From contig NZ_CP009429.1 of assembly GCF_001314325.1 (NCBI RefSeq), positions 3,844,501 through 3,908,500 of the forward strand: a DNA stretch of 64,000 bases. The letters are read 5' to 3'. Below, piece after piece: positions 40,446 through 50,113 of the stretch. How positions within the stretch are numbered: position 1 is the first letter of the stretch; the number at the start of each line of letters is the position of its first letter. The notes beneath the pieces are model-generated. The model was not told the DNA's origin. It did no database searches and was given only the letters and a program-made list of their open reading frames with translations. The position numbers and the translations under genes are program-made. Source of the DNA: Sphingopyxis macrogoltabida. Its GTDB lineage: Bacteria > Pseudomonadota > Alphaproteobacteria > Sphingomonadales > Sphingomonadaceae.

Positions 40446-41423
40446 ATGCCAAAAACCAGCCTTGTCATGAGCCTGTTCGCCGCCGCGCTGGCCATGGCTT
40501 TGCCCGGTGCAGCGTCGGCCCAGCAGCCGCTACCGGTCAACGCTGGGGCAGCATGGGCCCATGCCCATAGCGGCATCGTCATCCCGGCAACGCTCGGCGG
40601 CCTCGCGCGCATGCGCGCGACGAGCTTCGCCGACCCTGAACTCGACATCAGCCAGAATTTCGGGTCGAGCGACGGCAACCAGCAACTGACCGTCTATATT
40701 TTCCGCAATACCAACGGGACCGTGCCGATCTGGTTTGCGCAGGCGCAGCGCGCGATCAGCCTGCGCGAGGATCTGAAAAACCCGGGGCTGGCCATCGGGC
40801 CGGCCGCCTTCACCCCGCCCGGGCAGGCTACGGCGAGCGGCCTCAAGGCGGTGTTCGCACCCGCAGGGGTCGAGGGCATTCGCAGCACCGGCGTGGCGTT
40901 GTTCGCCGTCGGCGATTGGTATGTGAAGATGCGCGCAACCTCGGCGACGCAATCGCCCGGCGAGCTGTCGGCATCGATGGAGGATGCCCTCTCGGAAATC
41001 CGCTTGCCACAGACCGGGGCCGCCGTCGCGGCAGAACCGATCGCCGATTGCGCGGCCAAGCTCGCCTTTACCGGGAACGCCGCCGATTCGGCGCTCCCTG
41101 TGAAGACGCTGACGGCCGGGGTGCAGACGCCGGCGCCGCGCATAACCGCATCCCGCTGGTGCATCGACGGCATCGTCGGTGGCAATCGCGCGGTCTATCG
41201 CCCCGAGGGGACAGCCGACCGCTATCTGCTGGCAATCGGCGACAACGGCAAGGCGGTCGCGGTCCAGCCGCACGCGGCGGGATATTATTCCGCCAATTTC
41301 ATCGTCGCGGCGCAGATCGTCGCGCTTGTCGCGCAGGACCGCCTGCCCACGCCGCAGCGCGCACTCGACCTTGTTGAAAAGAAACGCGCCGCCGGAACGA
41401 CGGTGACATGGCCGCCGCGCTGA
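40446..41423 (+). CDS. Exported protein of unknown function
   Basis: 325 residues from the ATG eight bases after GGAGG. Signal peptide (about 1-26, ending ASA). The mature protein is alpha/beta, with an N-terminal half carrying VIPATLGGLARMRATSF and LTVYIFRN strands, and a second half with one Cys pair (DCAAK, RWCIDG). No family recognised. It separates metK from trmB, on the same strand with short gaps. Confidence 0.75.
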   Translation: MPKTSLVMSLFAAALAMALPGAASAQQPLPVNAGAAWAHAHSGIVIPATLGGLARMRATSFADPELDISQNFGSSDGNQQLTVYIFRNTNGTVPIWFAQAQRAISLREDLKNPGLAIGPAAFTPPGQATASGLKAVFAPAGVEGIRSTGVALFAVGDWYVKMRATSATQSPGELSASMEDALSEIRLPQTGAAVAAEPIADCAAKLAFTGNAADSALPVKTLTAGVQTPAPRITASRWCIDGIVGGNRAVYRPEGTADRYLLAIGDNGKAVAVQPHAAGYYSANFIVAAQIVALVAQDRLPTPQRALDLVEKKRAAGTTVTWPPR

Positions 41424-41485
41424 GCCCGCCGCATCGAGCCGGGGCGCGTTGACCGGAACGCCACCGCTCGGCTAGGGCGCGCGGC

Positions 41486-42211
41486 ATGACCGCTTACAAA
41501 CCCGGCGATCCGACCACGATCAACCGCCTCTATGGCCGCGCCAAGGGCAAGCCGCTGCGCGCGGGACAGCAGGACCTTGTCGACAAGCTGCTGCCGCAGA
41601 TTGCCGTTCCCGCGGAAGGCGAAGTCACCGCGGCGCGGCTGTTCGGCGACGCCGAGGGACAGGGGCGCCCCTTGCACTTCGAGATCGGTTTCGGTGGCGG
41701 CGAACATATGGCCGGGCGCGCCGACATGCTGCCCGACCATGGCTTCATCGGCGCCGAGCCCTTCGTCAACGGCGTCGCGCAGGCGCTGGTGCACGTGTCG
41801 GGCGATCACGGCGAACGCCTGCCGCTCGCCAATGTCCGCATCCATCACGGCGACGCGCTCGAGGTGCTGCGCCGCATTCCCGACGGCGCCCTGAGCTTCG
41901 CCTATCTGCTCCACCCCGACCCTTGGCCGAAGGCGCGCCACGCCAAGCGGCGGATGATGAACGACGGTCCGGTCGACCTGATCGCCGCGAAGCTGAAACC
42001 CGGCGGCGAATTTCGCTTCGGCACCGATCACCCCGTCTATCTCGCCCACGCGCTGATGATCATGCGCCGCCATCGCCACCAGTTCGAATGGCTGGCGCAG
42101 GCGTCAGGCGACTTCCTCGTCCGGCCGGGCGGCTGGCCCGAAACCCGCTACGAAGCGAAGGCGCGCGCGCAAGGGCACGAAGTCTGGTACTTTCGCTACC
42201 GGCGCCGATAG
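41486..42211 (+). CDS. trmB: tRNA (guanine-N7-)-methyltransferase
   Basis: 241 residues. AdoMet site EIGFGGGEH near residues 67-75 (slightly altered from the usual GCGxG) and the TrmB signature HPDPWPKARHAKRR. It methylates G46 of tRNA at N7. The stop codon lies within the loop of a strong hairpin (42201-42221) shared with the convergent DUF885 gene. Confidence 0.95.
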   Translation: MTAYKPGDPTTINRLYGRAKGKPLRAGQQDLVDKLLPQIAVPAEGEVTAARLFGDAEGQGRPLHFEIGFGGGEHMAGRADMLPDHGFIGAEPFVNGVAQALVHVSGDHGERLPLANVRIHHGDALEVLRRIPDGALSFAYLLHPDPWPKARHAKRRMMNDGPVDLIAAKLKPGGEFRFGTDHPVYLAHALMIMRRHRHQFEWLAQASGDFLVRPGGWPETRYEAKARAQGHEVWYFRYRRR

Positions 42212-42221
42212 CCCCGGCGCC
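42201..42221. terminator. Stop-in-loop hairpin between convergent trmB and DUF885 genes
   Basis: Perfect 7-bp stem GGCGCCG / CGGCGCC with loop ATAGCCC that contains the trmB stop TAG. The opposite gene stops 7 bases further on. No T-run. Probably a bidirectional transcript-end structure. Confidence 0.5.
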
Positions 42222-42227
42222 GCTGCA

Positions 42228-44039
42228 TCACTTCTGCTTCGCCGCGATGTACCGTGCAACCTGCTCATCGAGCAGGTCCAGCGGCAATGCACCTTCACTC
42301 AGCACCGCCTCGTGGAACTCGCGGATGTCGAAACGCGGCCCCAGTTCGCGCTCGGCGCGCTTGCGCAGCTCGGCGATGCGAAGCTGGCCGACCATGTAGC
42401 TGGTCGCCTGCCCCGGCCAGTTGAAATAGCGGTCGACCTCGCGCGCGATATCGGTGTCCGAGACCGAGCTGTTGGCCCGGAAATAGGCGATCGCCTGATC
42501 GCGCGTCCACCGTTTCGAATGGATGCCGGTGTCGAGGACGAGGCGGATCGCCCGCCACACCTGGAGCGACAGCATGCCGAAGCGGTCATAGGGGGTCTTA
42601 TATACCCCCATCTCGTCCGCCAATCGCTCCGAATAGAGGCCCCACCCTTCCATATAGGCGCCATAGCCGCCGAACTTGCGGAACTTGGGAAGCCCTTCGA
42701 GTTCCTGCTGGCGCGCAATCTGGAAGTGGTGCCCGGGCGCGCCTTCGTGCGCGGCGATGCCCGCCACCTGCACCTTTTGCGTCTGGTTCATGTCGACGAG
42801 GTTGACGTAGTAAATGCCGGGCCGCGACCCGTCGGCCGACGGCTGGTTATAGAAGGCGGTGGGTGCCGTTCCCTCGCGCCATTTCTCCACCGCGCGCACC
42901 TCCAGCGCCGCCTTCGGCAACACGCTGAAATAGCGCGGCGCTGCCTCCATTACCGAAGCGACCACGGCCCGCGCATCGCGCAGATATTCCTCGCGGCCGG
43001 CCTCGGTATTCGCATATTTGAACTGCGGGTCGGTGCGGATATGATCGAAAAACTGCTCGAGCGTGCCCTCGAAGCCGACCTCGCGCTTGATCGCTTCCAT
43101 CTCGCCGCGAATCTTCGCCACCTGTTCGAGACCGAGCGCGTGGATCTGATCGGCGGTCAGGCTGGTGCTCGTCGCGCTTTTCAGCTGATCGGCATAATAG
43201 GCCGCGCCGTCGGGCAGGTTCCAGACGCCGAAATTACCCTTCGATTGCGGTTCGATTTCGTCCAGCACGGCAAAGAGCGTTTCGTAACCGTGCCGGAACG
43301 GCCCCTGCAACGCGTCGCGCGCGTCGGCGAGCAGCTTGTCCTTCGCCGCAGCCGGCGCGTCGAGCGCGGCCACCTTTTTGCGGAAATCCGCCATCAGCGT
43401 CGAATCGGGGCCGTCGTCGAACGGCGCACCCGTTACCACCCGGCGCGCGTCGGCGCGGGCCGGCGCGAAATTGACCTTGTTGGGCACGATTCCCGCCGCC
43501 GCCTGTTCGCGCATCAGCGCCGCGACCTCGCGCATCACGCGATCGGTATCGCGCAGGCGGGCGATATAGGCCTCGGCGTCGGCGACGGTGTCGATCTTGT
43601 GGTTGTTGATGAGCAGGACGGGAATCTCGCCCGCGGGACTGCCGTTCGTCGTCACCGGAAAGCGCAGTTTCCGGAACCGCGTCGATTCGCGGCTGCGTTC
43701 GACTTCATATTCGAAGAGGCGGTAGCTGACGCGCGCGCGTTCGCCCAATCGATCGGGACGGAACCGCGCGTGCATGTCCTTGAGCTGCCGCTCGGCGAGC
43801 GCCTGCTCGCGCAAGGCAAAGGCGTCCGTATAATCGTCGAGCCGGTCGTAATCGGTCTTGAACCCGAGCACGGTCTGGGTTTCGGGACGCAAGGCCACCT
43901 GTTCGTCGTAAGCCCGATCGAGAAATTCGAGCAGCGCCGCATCCTCCGCCCCCGACTGCACCGTCTGCGCGAACGCGGGCGTATCGAACGGGACCAGCGG
44001 CAGCGCCGGCAACAGCATCAGGGCAAAAGCAAAGCGCAT
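42228..44039 (-). CDS. DUF885 family exported hydrolase-like protein
   Basis: 603 residues from the second of two ATG codons, six bases after AGGAG. Signal peptide about 1-23. The DUF885 signature HEGAPGHHFQ sits in the second half; two His and a Glu there suggest a metal site, and the fold is M32-peptidase-like. Function unproven, probably a periplasmic peptidase. A distant paralogue, a lipoprotein, is at 58158-59765. It is divergent from the amidohydrolase gene. Confidence 0.88.
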   Translation of the reverse strand: MRFAFALMLLPALPLVPFDTPAFAQTVQSGAEDAALLEFLDRAYDEQVALRPETQTVLGFKTDYDRLDDYTDAFALREQALAERQLKDMHARFRPDRLGERARVSYRLFEYEVERSRESTRFRKLRFPVTTNGSPAGEIPVLLINNHKIDTVADAEAYIARLRDTDRVMREVAALMREQAAAGIVPNKVNFAPARADARRVVTGAPFDDGPDSTLMADFRKKVAALDAPAAAKDKLLADARDALQGPFRHGYETLFAVLDEIEPQSKGNFGVWNLPDGAAYYADQLKSATSTSLTADQIHALGLEQVAKIRGEMEAIKREVGFEGTLEQFFDHIRTDPQFKYANTEAGREEYLRDARAVVASVMEAAPRYFSVLPKAALEVRAVEKWREGTAPTAFYNQPSADGSRPGIYYVNLVDMNQTQKVQVAGIAAHEGAPGHHFQIARQQELEGLPKFRKFGGYGAYMEGWGLYSERLADEMGVYKTPYDRFGMLSLQVWRAIRLVLDTGIHSKRWTRDQAIAYFRANSSVSDTDIAREVDRYFNWPGQATSYMVGQLRIAELRKRAERELGPRFDIREFHEAVLSEGALPLDLLDEQVARYIAAKQK

Positions 44040-44242
44040 CATATTCTCCTGTCGCATCATCGACTTCCCGCCCCGTCCTCTCACGGCAGGCCGGAGCCGT
44101 CCAACGCAAAATCGGGTGCAAGGCAACAGCGCCTTTTCGCCAAGACATTCAAACCCTGTTGCATCGCCGGCAATTTATGACACTTATGTATGAAATATAG
44201 CAATGCCCCTGCGGGAAGAGCTTGCCCAACACGGAGATGACC

Positions 44243-45490
44243 ATGACGATCACGATCCTTGAAAACGCCCGCCTGTTCGACGGCACCAACGCCGATTGCC
44301 CGACGGGCATGTCGGTTGCCATCGAAAGCGGCACGATCAAGGAGGTTTCCGACCGTCCCATCACCGCTGCGACGGCACGGCGGATCGACGTTGGCGGCCG
44401 CACGCTGATGCCGGGGCTGATCGATCTGCATATCCATGCCTATATCTCCGATGTAAATATCCAGCGCGTCGATGCGATGGGGCCTGCCCACCGCACCGCC
44501 CATGCCGTGCGCATGCTCGGCCATGCGCTCGACTGCGGCTTCACCACGGTGCGCGATATCGGCGGCGGCGACTGGTCGCTCTGGCGCTCGATCGAGGAAG
44601 GCCTCATTCGCGCGCCCCGCTTTCTCTATGCCGGGCGCATCGTGTCGATGACCGGCGGCCACGGCGATATGCGGCCGATGAGCAATGACGGTCACGGCCA
44701 TGACCGCAGTTTTTGCCAATGCGGTCAGGTCAACAGCCTGACGGTGATCGCCGACGGCGTCGACGCGTGCATCGCGGCGGTCCGCGAGGAATATCGGCGC
44801 GGGGCGCATACGATCAAGATCATGGGGTCGGGCGGCGTCGCTTCGCCCACCGACCCGATCTGGATGAACCAGTATCGAGAGGACGAGGTCCGGGCGATCG
44901 TCAACGAATGCGTCGAACGGCGCAGCTATGCCTCGGCGCATTGCCATCCGACGAGCGCGATCCGGCGCTGCGTCGAATTCGGCGTCCGCTGCATCGAGCA
45001 TGGCACGCTCATCGACAACGAAACCGCCGCTTTCGTCGCCGAGCGCGGCGCGTTCATCGTGCCGACGATGGCGATCATCTTCGCGCTGCGCGAGCTTGGT
45101 CCCGCGATGGGCTTTCCACCCGAAAATCAGGCGAAGCTCGACGAGGTTTTCGACGAAGCCCTCTCGGGCATGGACCGGATGCGGCAGGCGGGCGTCAAGA
45201 TCGGGTTCGGAACCGACCTGCTCGGCGACACCTATACGCGCCAGTGCACCGAATTCTCGATCCGCAGCGAAGTTTTCTCGCCGATCGAGATATTGCGGCA
45301 GGCCACGTCGATCGGCGCCGAAGTGCTACAGATGCAAGGCAAGCTCGGCTGCGTCGCTGCGGGCGCGCACGCCGACCTGATCGTCGTCGATGGCGACCCC
45401 TTGTCCGATATCGGCCTGCTCGCGCGAAATGGCGAGGCGCTGCCGCTGATCATGCGCGCCGGCGAGATCGTCAAGAACCGGCTGGACTAA
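44243..45490 (+). CDS. Amidohydrolase family protein (imidazolonepropionase/prolidase-like)
   Basis: 415 residues. Metal-dependent hydrolase of the amidohydrolase superfamily: HxH at His63/His65 (DLHIHAY), a probable carboxylated Lys in TIKIMGSGG, His in SAHCHPTS and IEHGT, and the Asp in FGTDLLGD. No signal peptide. Substrates of this subgroup include peptide-like amides (prolidase-type Xaa-Pro or N-acyl amino acids). The ATG at 44243 is preferred because CGGAG abuts the one at 44237. The 203-bp divergent region upstream is AT-rich in its middle and probably holds promoters, but no clear pair is seen. Confidence 0.87.
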   Translation: MTITILENARLFDGTNADCPTGMSVAIESGTIKEVSDRPITAATARRIDVGGRTLMPGLIDLHIHAYISDVNIQRVDAMGPAHRTAHAVRMLGHALDCGFTTVRDIGGGDWSLWRSIEEGLIRAPRFLYAGRIVSMTGGHGDMRPMSNDGHGHDRSFCQCGQVNSLTVIADGVDACIAAVREEYRRGAHTIKIMGSGGVASPTDPIWMNQYREDEVRAIVNECVERRSYASAHCHPTSAIRRCVEFGVRCIEHGTLIDNETAAFVAERGAFIVPTMAIIFALRELGPAMGFPPENQAKLDEVFDEALSGMDRMRQAGVKIGFGTDLLGDTYTRQCTEFSIRSEVFSPIEILRQATSIGAEVLQMQGKLGCVAAGAHADLIVVDGDPLSDIGLLARNGEALPLIMRAGEIVKNRLD

Positions 45491-45530
45491 AGGCCGGCTT
45501 CGTTGCGGCCGTTTAGGCCAACCTCCGGCC

Positions 45531-45610
45531 GTTCGCATCGAGCAAAGTCGAGATGCCCTTCGGCTAGGCGCAACCTCGATGGGTGTCTCGACTTCGCTCG
45601 ACACGAACGG
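45531..45610. repeat. Dispersed palindromic repeat, family D
   Basis: Inverted repeat with arms CGTTCGxxTCGAGCxAAGT and complement (about 30 bases each) around a 20-base loop, with several paired changes between arms. It lies in the 235-bp gap between the amidohydrolase and ABC ATPase genes. The rest of this gap holds nothing recognisable. Confidence 0.8.
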
Positions 45611-45725
45611 AAATAGAGGATGGTCTGAAAACCACCTCATACCTGCCCTCGACTTTTTTGATTCAGCACCCTCGGCTTGCAATTCCCGCTTCCCTATCGC
45701 GCCGCGCCATGCTCATGGCGGCGCC

Positions 45726-46520
45726 ATGTCCGACACCCCTCCCCTGCTTTCGATCGCCAATGCCCGCGTCATGGCGGACGAGACCTGTATCCTCGACCTT
45801 CCCGCGCTGACCCTCCACCCGGGCGAGAACACCGCCATTCTGGGGGCCAACGGCTCGGGGAAGTCGACGCTGGTCAAGTTGATCACGCGCCAGATCTATC
45901 CGCTCTACGGCGGGCAGGTGCGGATTTTCGGGCAGGACAACTGGAATGTCTTCGACCTCCGGAAATTGCTCGGGATCGTTTCGTCAACGATGCAGCTCGA
46001 TTTCGACGCCGATCCGCCGCTCGAAGTCGTCGATTGCGTCGTCTCGGGCTTTTTCGCGGCACGCGGGCTGTGGGCGCATAACGAGGTGACGCCGGCGATG
46101 CGCGACGCGTCGCAGGCCGCGCTCGCAGACGTCGGCGCGGCGCATCTCGCCGGGCGCAGCATGGCAAGCCTGTCGACCGGCGAAGCGCGCCGCGTCCTGA
46201 TCGCCCGCGCCCTCGCCCACCGGCCGCGTGCGCTGCTGCTCGACGAACCGTGCGCCGGGCTCGACCCCGCAGCGCGGCATCACTTCCTCGACATGCTGCG
46301 CGCGGTCGCGCGCGGCGGCACGACCTTGTTGCTGATCACTCACCATATCGAAGAGATATTGCCCGAAATCTCGCGGATCGTGACATTGCGCGGTGGCCGG
46401 ATCGACGAAGACGGCACCAAGGACCGTCTGCTGACCAGCGCCGCGCTCACCCGCTTGTTCGGGCTGCCGATCGAGGCGTCGCCGCGCGGCGCCTGGTTCC
46501 ACGCCGATATTATGGCCTGA
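45726..46520 (+). CDS. ABC transporter ATP-binding protein, orphan
   Basis: 264 residues. Walker A GANGSGKST (40-48), a signature with the altered form LSTGEARRV, Walker B ALLLDEPCAGLDP and the switch His in LLITHH. No permease or binding-protein gene adjoins. It resembles ModF-like single ATPases, though it has one domain rather than two. The start at 45726 follows the family N-terminus; the upstream frame reads into repeat D. Partner unknown. Confidence 0.88.
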   Translation: MSDTPPLLSIANARVMADETCILDLPALTLHPGENTAILGANGSGKSTLVKLITRQIYPLYGGQVRIFGQDNWNVFDLRKLLGIVSSTMQLDFDADPPLEVVDCVVSGFFAARGLWAHNEVTPAMRDASQAALADVGAAHLAGRSMASLSTGEARRVLIARALAHRPRALLLDEPCAGLDPAARHHFLDMLRAVARGGTTLLLITHHIEEILPEISRIVTLRGGRIDEDGTKDRLLTSAALTRLFGLPIEASPRGAWFHADIMA

Positions 46521-46547
46521 TCCGGCCGCCGGGCAGCCCTGGCCGGG

Positions 46548-47063
46548 TCAATCGACCACCTCGACCGCAATATGCGGCCAGGCAACAGCCAATCGCCCGG
46601 CCCAGCGCTCATAGGGCCAGGGGATGACCTCCTCGTCGAACCAGAACAGCCGGTCGCCGTCGAGATCGTAGAGGTGGACCGCATCGGCGCTGTCGTCCTG
46701 CCGGACGATACGGACCTTGCCGATCCGCGACGGATGTATCCGCCCTTCGTCGCCGCCGGTCGCGCCGATCCGGCCCTGCCACCAGACGAGATCGCCCGTC
46801 GCGGGCTCGACGAAACTTCCCCGGTTGGGGTTGGCGAGCATGTTCATCGCCGCGCCCGCCGCGACCAGCGCACCCAGCCCTTGCGCAAGCGGGACGAGCC
46901 AGGGGGCGCACTCGCCGTCTTCGCTGCAATTATCGGCGGGATCGATCACCGACCCGGCCCAGAAGAAGACGGTACCGAAAACGAGCAACAGCCACATGCG
47001 GTAATCGGTCCGCGCGCTGCGCCGATAGGAAGGGATGGACGTGCCGGCCATGGCTCCGCTCAT
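46548..47063 (-). CDS. Small membrane protein of unknown function
   Basis: 171 residues with two hydrophobic segments (about 22-42 and 58-76) and a short loop bearing a Cys pair (NCSEDGEC). The rest is cytoplasmic, with an acidic, Trp-rich end (WFDEEVIPWPYERWAG). I recognise no domain. It is convergent with the ABC ATPase gene and divergent from the DUF4189 gene. Confidence 0.65.
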   Translation of the reverse strand: MSGAMAGTSIPSYRRSARTDYRMWLLLVFGTVFFWAGSVIDPADNCSEDGECAPWLVPLAQGLGALVAAGAAMNMLANPNRGSFVEPATGDLVWWQGRIGATGGDEGRIHPSRIGKVRIVRQDDSADAVHLYDLDGDRLFWFDEEVIPWPYERWAGRLAVAWPHIAVEVVD

Positions 47064-47241
47064 AGAGCAAGCTGGTCAACAGCAGGATAACGCCGGATAT
47101 TGTGTTCCGCGACGATCCGACGAAAGCCGTGGCGGCCAAGGAGCGAGGCAAGCGAGTCCGTCTATGGTGACGATCACAGCCCGCCGGGCTTCGACATGTG
47201 AAACGAAAGAGACTACACTGATCGAAGGAATTATCCTTTCC

Positions 47242-48231
47242 ATGCAAACTCTTGTCTACCGCCCCCGAAAAACCGCCGTCGTTCTGGCCTTTCTCGCCGC
47301 GACGCTGCTTGCCCTGCTGCTCCCCGCCCGGCCCGCGATGGCGCAGGCCTATCCCTGCAACGGCCCCGGGCCCGGCGAGCGGATGGTCGGCATGACGCCG
47401 GGCGGCAATGGCGTCGCAGGGGTGCCGCTGTGCGTGCGCGACGAAGCGGCGGCGCCGGTGCCGCAGGGGCCGCCGACGCAATGGGTGAACAGCTATTATG
47501 TCGCGGCATGGCACCCCGAAGCGTCGGATGTCTGGACCGCCGCGGGCTATCGCAGCGCCGACGCCGCGGGCGAAGCCGCGCTCGCCGCCTGCGCCGCGGC
47601 GATGGGCCCCGGCTGCACACTGACGCCGGCCGCCGCCAACGGCTCGATCGCCATCGCGCGCGACGGCCTCGGCACCCTGTGGGCCGCCACGGGAGCGAGC
47701 GACGGCAAGGCGAGGAAGGAGGTCGAGAAACTGTGCGTGAAGGAGCAGCAGGCGATCTGCGAGGTCATCAACACGACCAACTCGCCGTCGTGGATCGAGG
47801 AGATCGGCTATCCGGTCAGCCAGGCGATCGTCTTTCCGCCGAAGGGCAATTTCCATCGCATCTATGCATCGACGGCCTGGGTCGACAGCGGCAGCGCCGA
47901 CGGCGACTGGGGCGCGAAAGTCTGGGTCAATTCGGGCTATACGAGCGGCAAGGATGCCGAAACCGCTGCGGTAACCCAGTGCGAACGCGACAGCGGTGCG
48001 AAGTGCAAGGCGGTGCGGACGATTTCCGACGCCTTTCTGACCATCGCGGTCGATGCGAGCCGGTCGATCCGGGTCGGGTCGAGCCCCGATTACAAAAATG
48101 CCCGGAAACATGCCGAGCAACGCTGCAAGGACACGGGGACCAAATGCACCGTAACCGCGACCTTCGATGCGACGCAGAAGGGCGCGTTCGTCCACGATGC
48201 CTATCAGGCACTCGCCGAAATGAAGAAATAG
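47242..48231 (+). CDS. Exported protein with DUF4189-like domains
   Basis: 329 residues. Signal peptide about 1-34 (ending AMA) at ATG 47242, with a GAAGGA ribosome site at long spacing. The mature part carries a Cys-rich N-terminal patch and two DUF4189-like units (about 75-165 and 205-320), each with Ala-rich helices, ...W...S.GYxS..A and paired Cys. DUF4189 occurs in secreted proteins; function unknown. The open frame upstream is not conserved in composition. Confidence 0.75.
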   Translation: MQTLVYRPRKTAVVLAFLAATLLALLLPARPAMAQAYPCNGPGPGERMVGMTPGGNGVAGVPLCVRDEAAAPVPQGPPTQWVNSYYVAAWHPEASDVWTAAGYRSADAAGEAALAACAAAMGPGCTLTPAAANGSIAIARDGLGTLWAATGASDGKARKEVEKLCVKEQQAICEVINTTNSPSWIEEIGYPVSQAIVFPPKGNFHRIYASTAWVDSGSADGDWGAKVWVNSGYTSGKDAETAAVTQCERDSGAKCKAVRTISDAFLTIAVDASRSIRVGSSPDYKNARKHAEQRCKDTGTKCTVTATFDATQKGAFVHDAYQALAEMKK

Positions 48232-48254
48232 CCGATTTGACGAAGGAGGCCGCC

Positions 48255-48716
48255 TTGAAATTCCTTTCCTGCACCCTGTTTGCATCGGCGGCGCTGATGG
48301 CCGCGCAAGCACAGGCGCAAGACGCCGATCCCGACGAAGGCCTGGGCTATGTCGCCGAATATGGCGCGACGATCGGCGAGCCCGACCGGATCGACAGCGA
48401 TGGCGCGGCGCTCACCGATCCCGCTGCGATCCTCGCGCAGGACCGGTTCAATGTCGACGTGCGCGGTATCCTCCAGCCGGGCGACAGCCCCGACGAATAT
48501 TTTGCCGATGAGGCGCAGCGGGAGGAAATCGCCGGGGCCGACATCCGATTTCAGGACGATCGGGCGGCGGCCGAACTTGCGGATGGCACGCCCTCGCTGT
48601 TCGTGACGGTGATGCGCCGGCCGGACGACGGGCGACTGGTCATCTTCCTCGCGACCTCCGACGGCGAGCCCGCGGACGATCCCGATTCGGTCGACGATTC
48701 CACGCCAACGGCCTGA
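48255..48716 (+). CDS. Small exported acidic protein (TTG start)
   Basis: 153 residues from TTG at 48255, which is preceded by GGAGG at ideal spacing. Signal peptide about 1-22 (ending AQAQ). The mature protein is very acidic (Asp/Glu-rich, with an end rich in Asp and Pro). It starts 23 bases after the DUF4189 gene, so it is probably in its operon. No ATG-started frame covers this gene well; a longer frame upstream is a shadow of its neighbour. Function unknown. Confidence 0.65.
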   Translation: MKFLSCTLFASAALMAAQAQAQDADPDEGLGYVAEYGATIGEPDRIDSDGAALTDPAAILAQDRFNVDVRGILQPGDSPDEYFADEAQREEIAGADIRFQDDRAAAELADGTPSLFVTVMRRPDDGRLVIFLATSDGEPADDPDSVDDSTPTA

Positions 48717-48853
48717 AGCGACGCATTTGCGCCATTATCCCGCCACCGATCGCTTGCCAGAGCAGTGGAACCGCTTAACCGGCACCGGCGCGCCTGTACC
48801 CCTGCGGGACATGCGATCGAGAATGAAACATTTTATTGGCGTTTCAGGGCATA

Positions 48854-50065
48854 ATGCAGGCTGACCCGCCTCCACGCGAATCGGTCGCGCGGCGGCGGGA
48901 TGGGAATTTCGACACGCGGATGAAGCCCGAACTCAACCTCACGGCCCGCTCGGCGTGGCTCGACCCGGTGGCGCCGAAGCCCGCCGGACCCGACCGCCCG
49001 TTCTGGACCGCGCTGGCGGCCGCGGTGATCGTCGCGTGCCTCGGCCTCGCGCTCGCGAGCGGGCGGCTGCGCGACTATACGCCGTTCGGACCATACAGCG
49101 TCACCGTGCCGCTGAGTTTCAAAACCTATGACCCTGCACGCTGGGCGGTGATGAACGCCGAGGACTATGAGGCGGCGCTGAAGATCGACCCGACGCTGCC
49201 CGACCCGAACAGCGTCGGCTATGCCGATGCGACCGCCCTGCCCCCCGCCGACCCGGCGGCGCTGCGCGACGAAGCCTTTGTCGGGCCGCCGGCCAAAAGC
49301 TATGTCTTTCGCGGCGTTACGGCGCTCGACCGCGAACGCGCCCATTATTGCCTGACCTCGGCGATCTATTATGAGGCCGCGTCCGAAACCGACGACGGCA
49401 TGCGCGGCGTCGCGCAGGTGATTATCAACCGCGCCCGTCACCCGAGCTTCCCCAACACCATCTGCGGCGTCGTCTTCCAGGGGTCGCAGCGCGCGGGCGT
49501 GTGCCAGTTCACCTTCAGCTGCGACGGCGCGATGGCGCGCGCGCCGAGCAAGCCCAACTGGCTCCGCGCGAGCCGCATCGCGTCGGCGGCGCTCGGCGGC
49601 TATGTCTTCCCGAAGGTCGGCCTCGCGACCCATTATCACACGACGGCGATCTGGCCGCGCTGGGGCAAGAGCCTGGTGATGACGAATATCGTCGGCGCGC
49701 ATATCTTCCATCGCTGGCGCGGCCGCTGGGGCATGCCCGACGCCTTCCGCGCGCCCTATCTCGGCCGCGAGCCCGTGCCGGGCCCCTATCTGCCCGTCGC
49801 GCAGCAACTCGCGATCCTGAAAGGACAGGGGATCGCACCCGGCGCCGGACCGCTGCCGGCGATCACCGGCCCCGCCGCTGCGGCGCCGCTGCCCGATGTA
49901 GCAGCGGCCCCGCTGCCGAGCACGATGGCGCAGCAGGGCCGCGATATCGGCACGCCGACCGCGCCCGCCCCCGCTACCCCGCCGGTGACCTACAGCGATC
50001 CGCGGCTCAACCAGTCGGGGCAGATTAGGCAAGAGTTCCAGAAAAGCGGAGAGTGGATTCGCTGA
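48854..50065 (+). CDS. SleB-like cell wall hydrolase
   Basis: 403 residues from ATG 48854; starts at 48836 (TTG) and 48920 (ATG) are alternatives. One N-terminal membrane anchor (about 50-72), then the Hydrolase_2 (SleB lytic transglycosylase) domain (about 155-275) with AIYYEAASE, QVIINRARHPSFP, GVCQFTFSCDG and a THYHT segment. The likely catalytic Glu is in YYEA. The C-terminal 90 residues are Pro/Ala-rich and disordered. A periplasmic role in peptidoglycan turnover is likely. Confidence 0.88.
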   Translation: MQADPPPRESVARRRDGNFDTRMKPELNLTARSAWLDPVAPKPAGPDRPFWTALAAAVIVACLGLALASGRLRDYTPFGPYSVTVPLSFKTYDPARWAVMNAEDYEAALKIDPTLPDPNSVGYADATALPPADPAALRDEAFVGPPAKSYVFRGVTALDRERAHYCLTSAIYYEAASETDDGMRGVAQVIINRARHPSFPNTICGVVFQGSQRAGVCQFTFSCDGAMARAPSKPNWLRASRIASAALGGYVFPKVGLATHYHTTAIWPRWGKSLVMTNIVGAHIFHRWRGRWGMPDAFRAPYLGREPVPGPYLPVAQQLAILKGQGIAPGAGPLPAITGPAAAAPLPDVAAAPLPSTMAQQGRDIGTPTAPAPATPPVTYSDPRLNQSGQIRQEFQKSGEWIR

Positions 50066-50113
50066 CCGAAGCCGCCTAGTCTCGTCGCATCATCACCATC
50101 AGGGAGGATGGCC

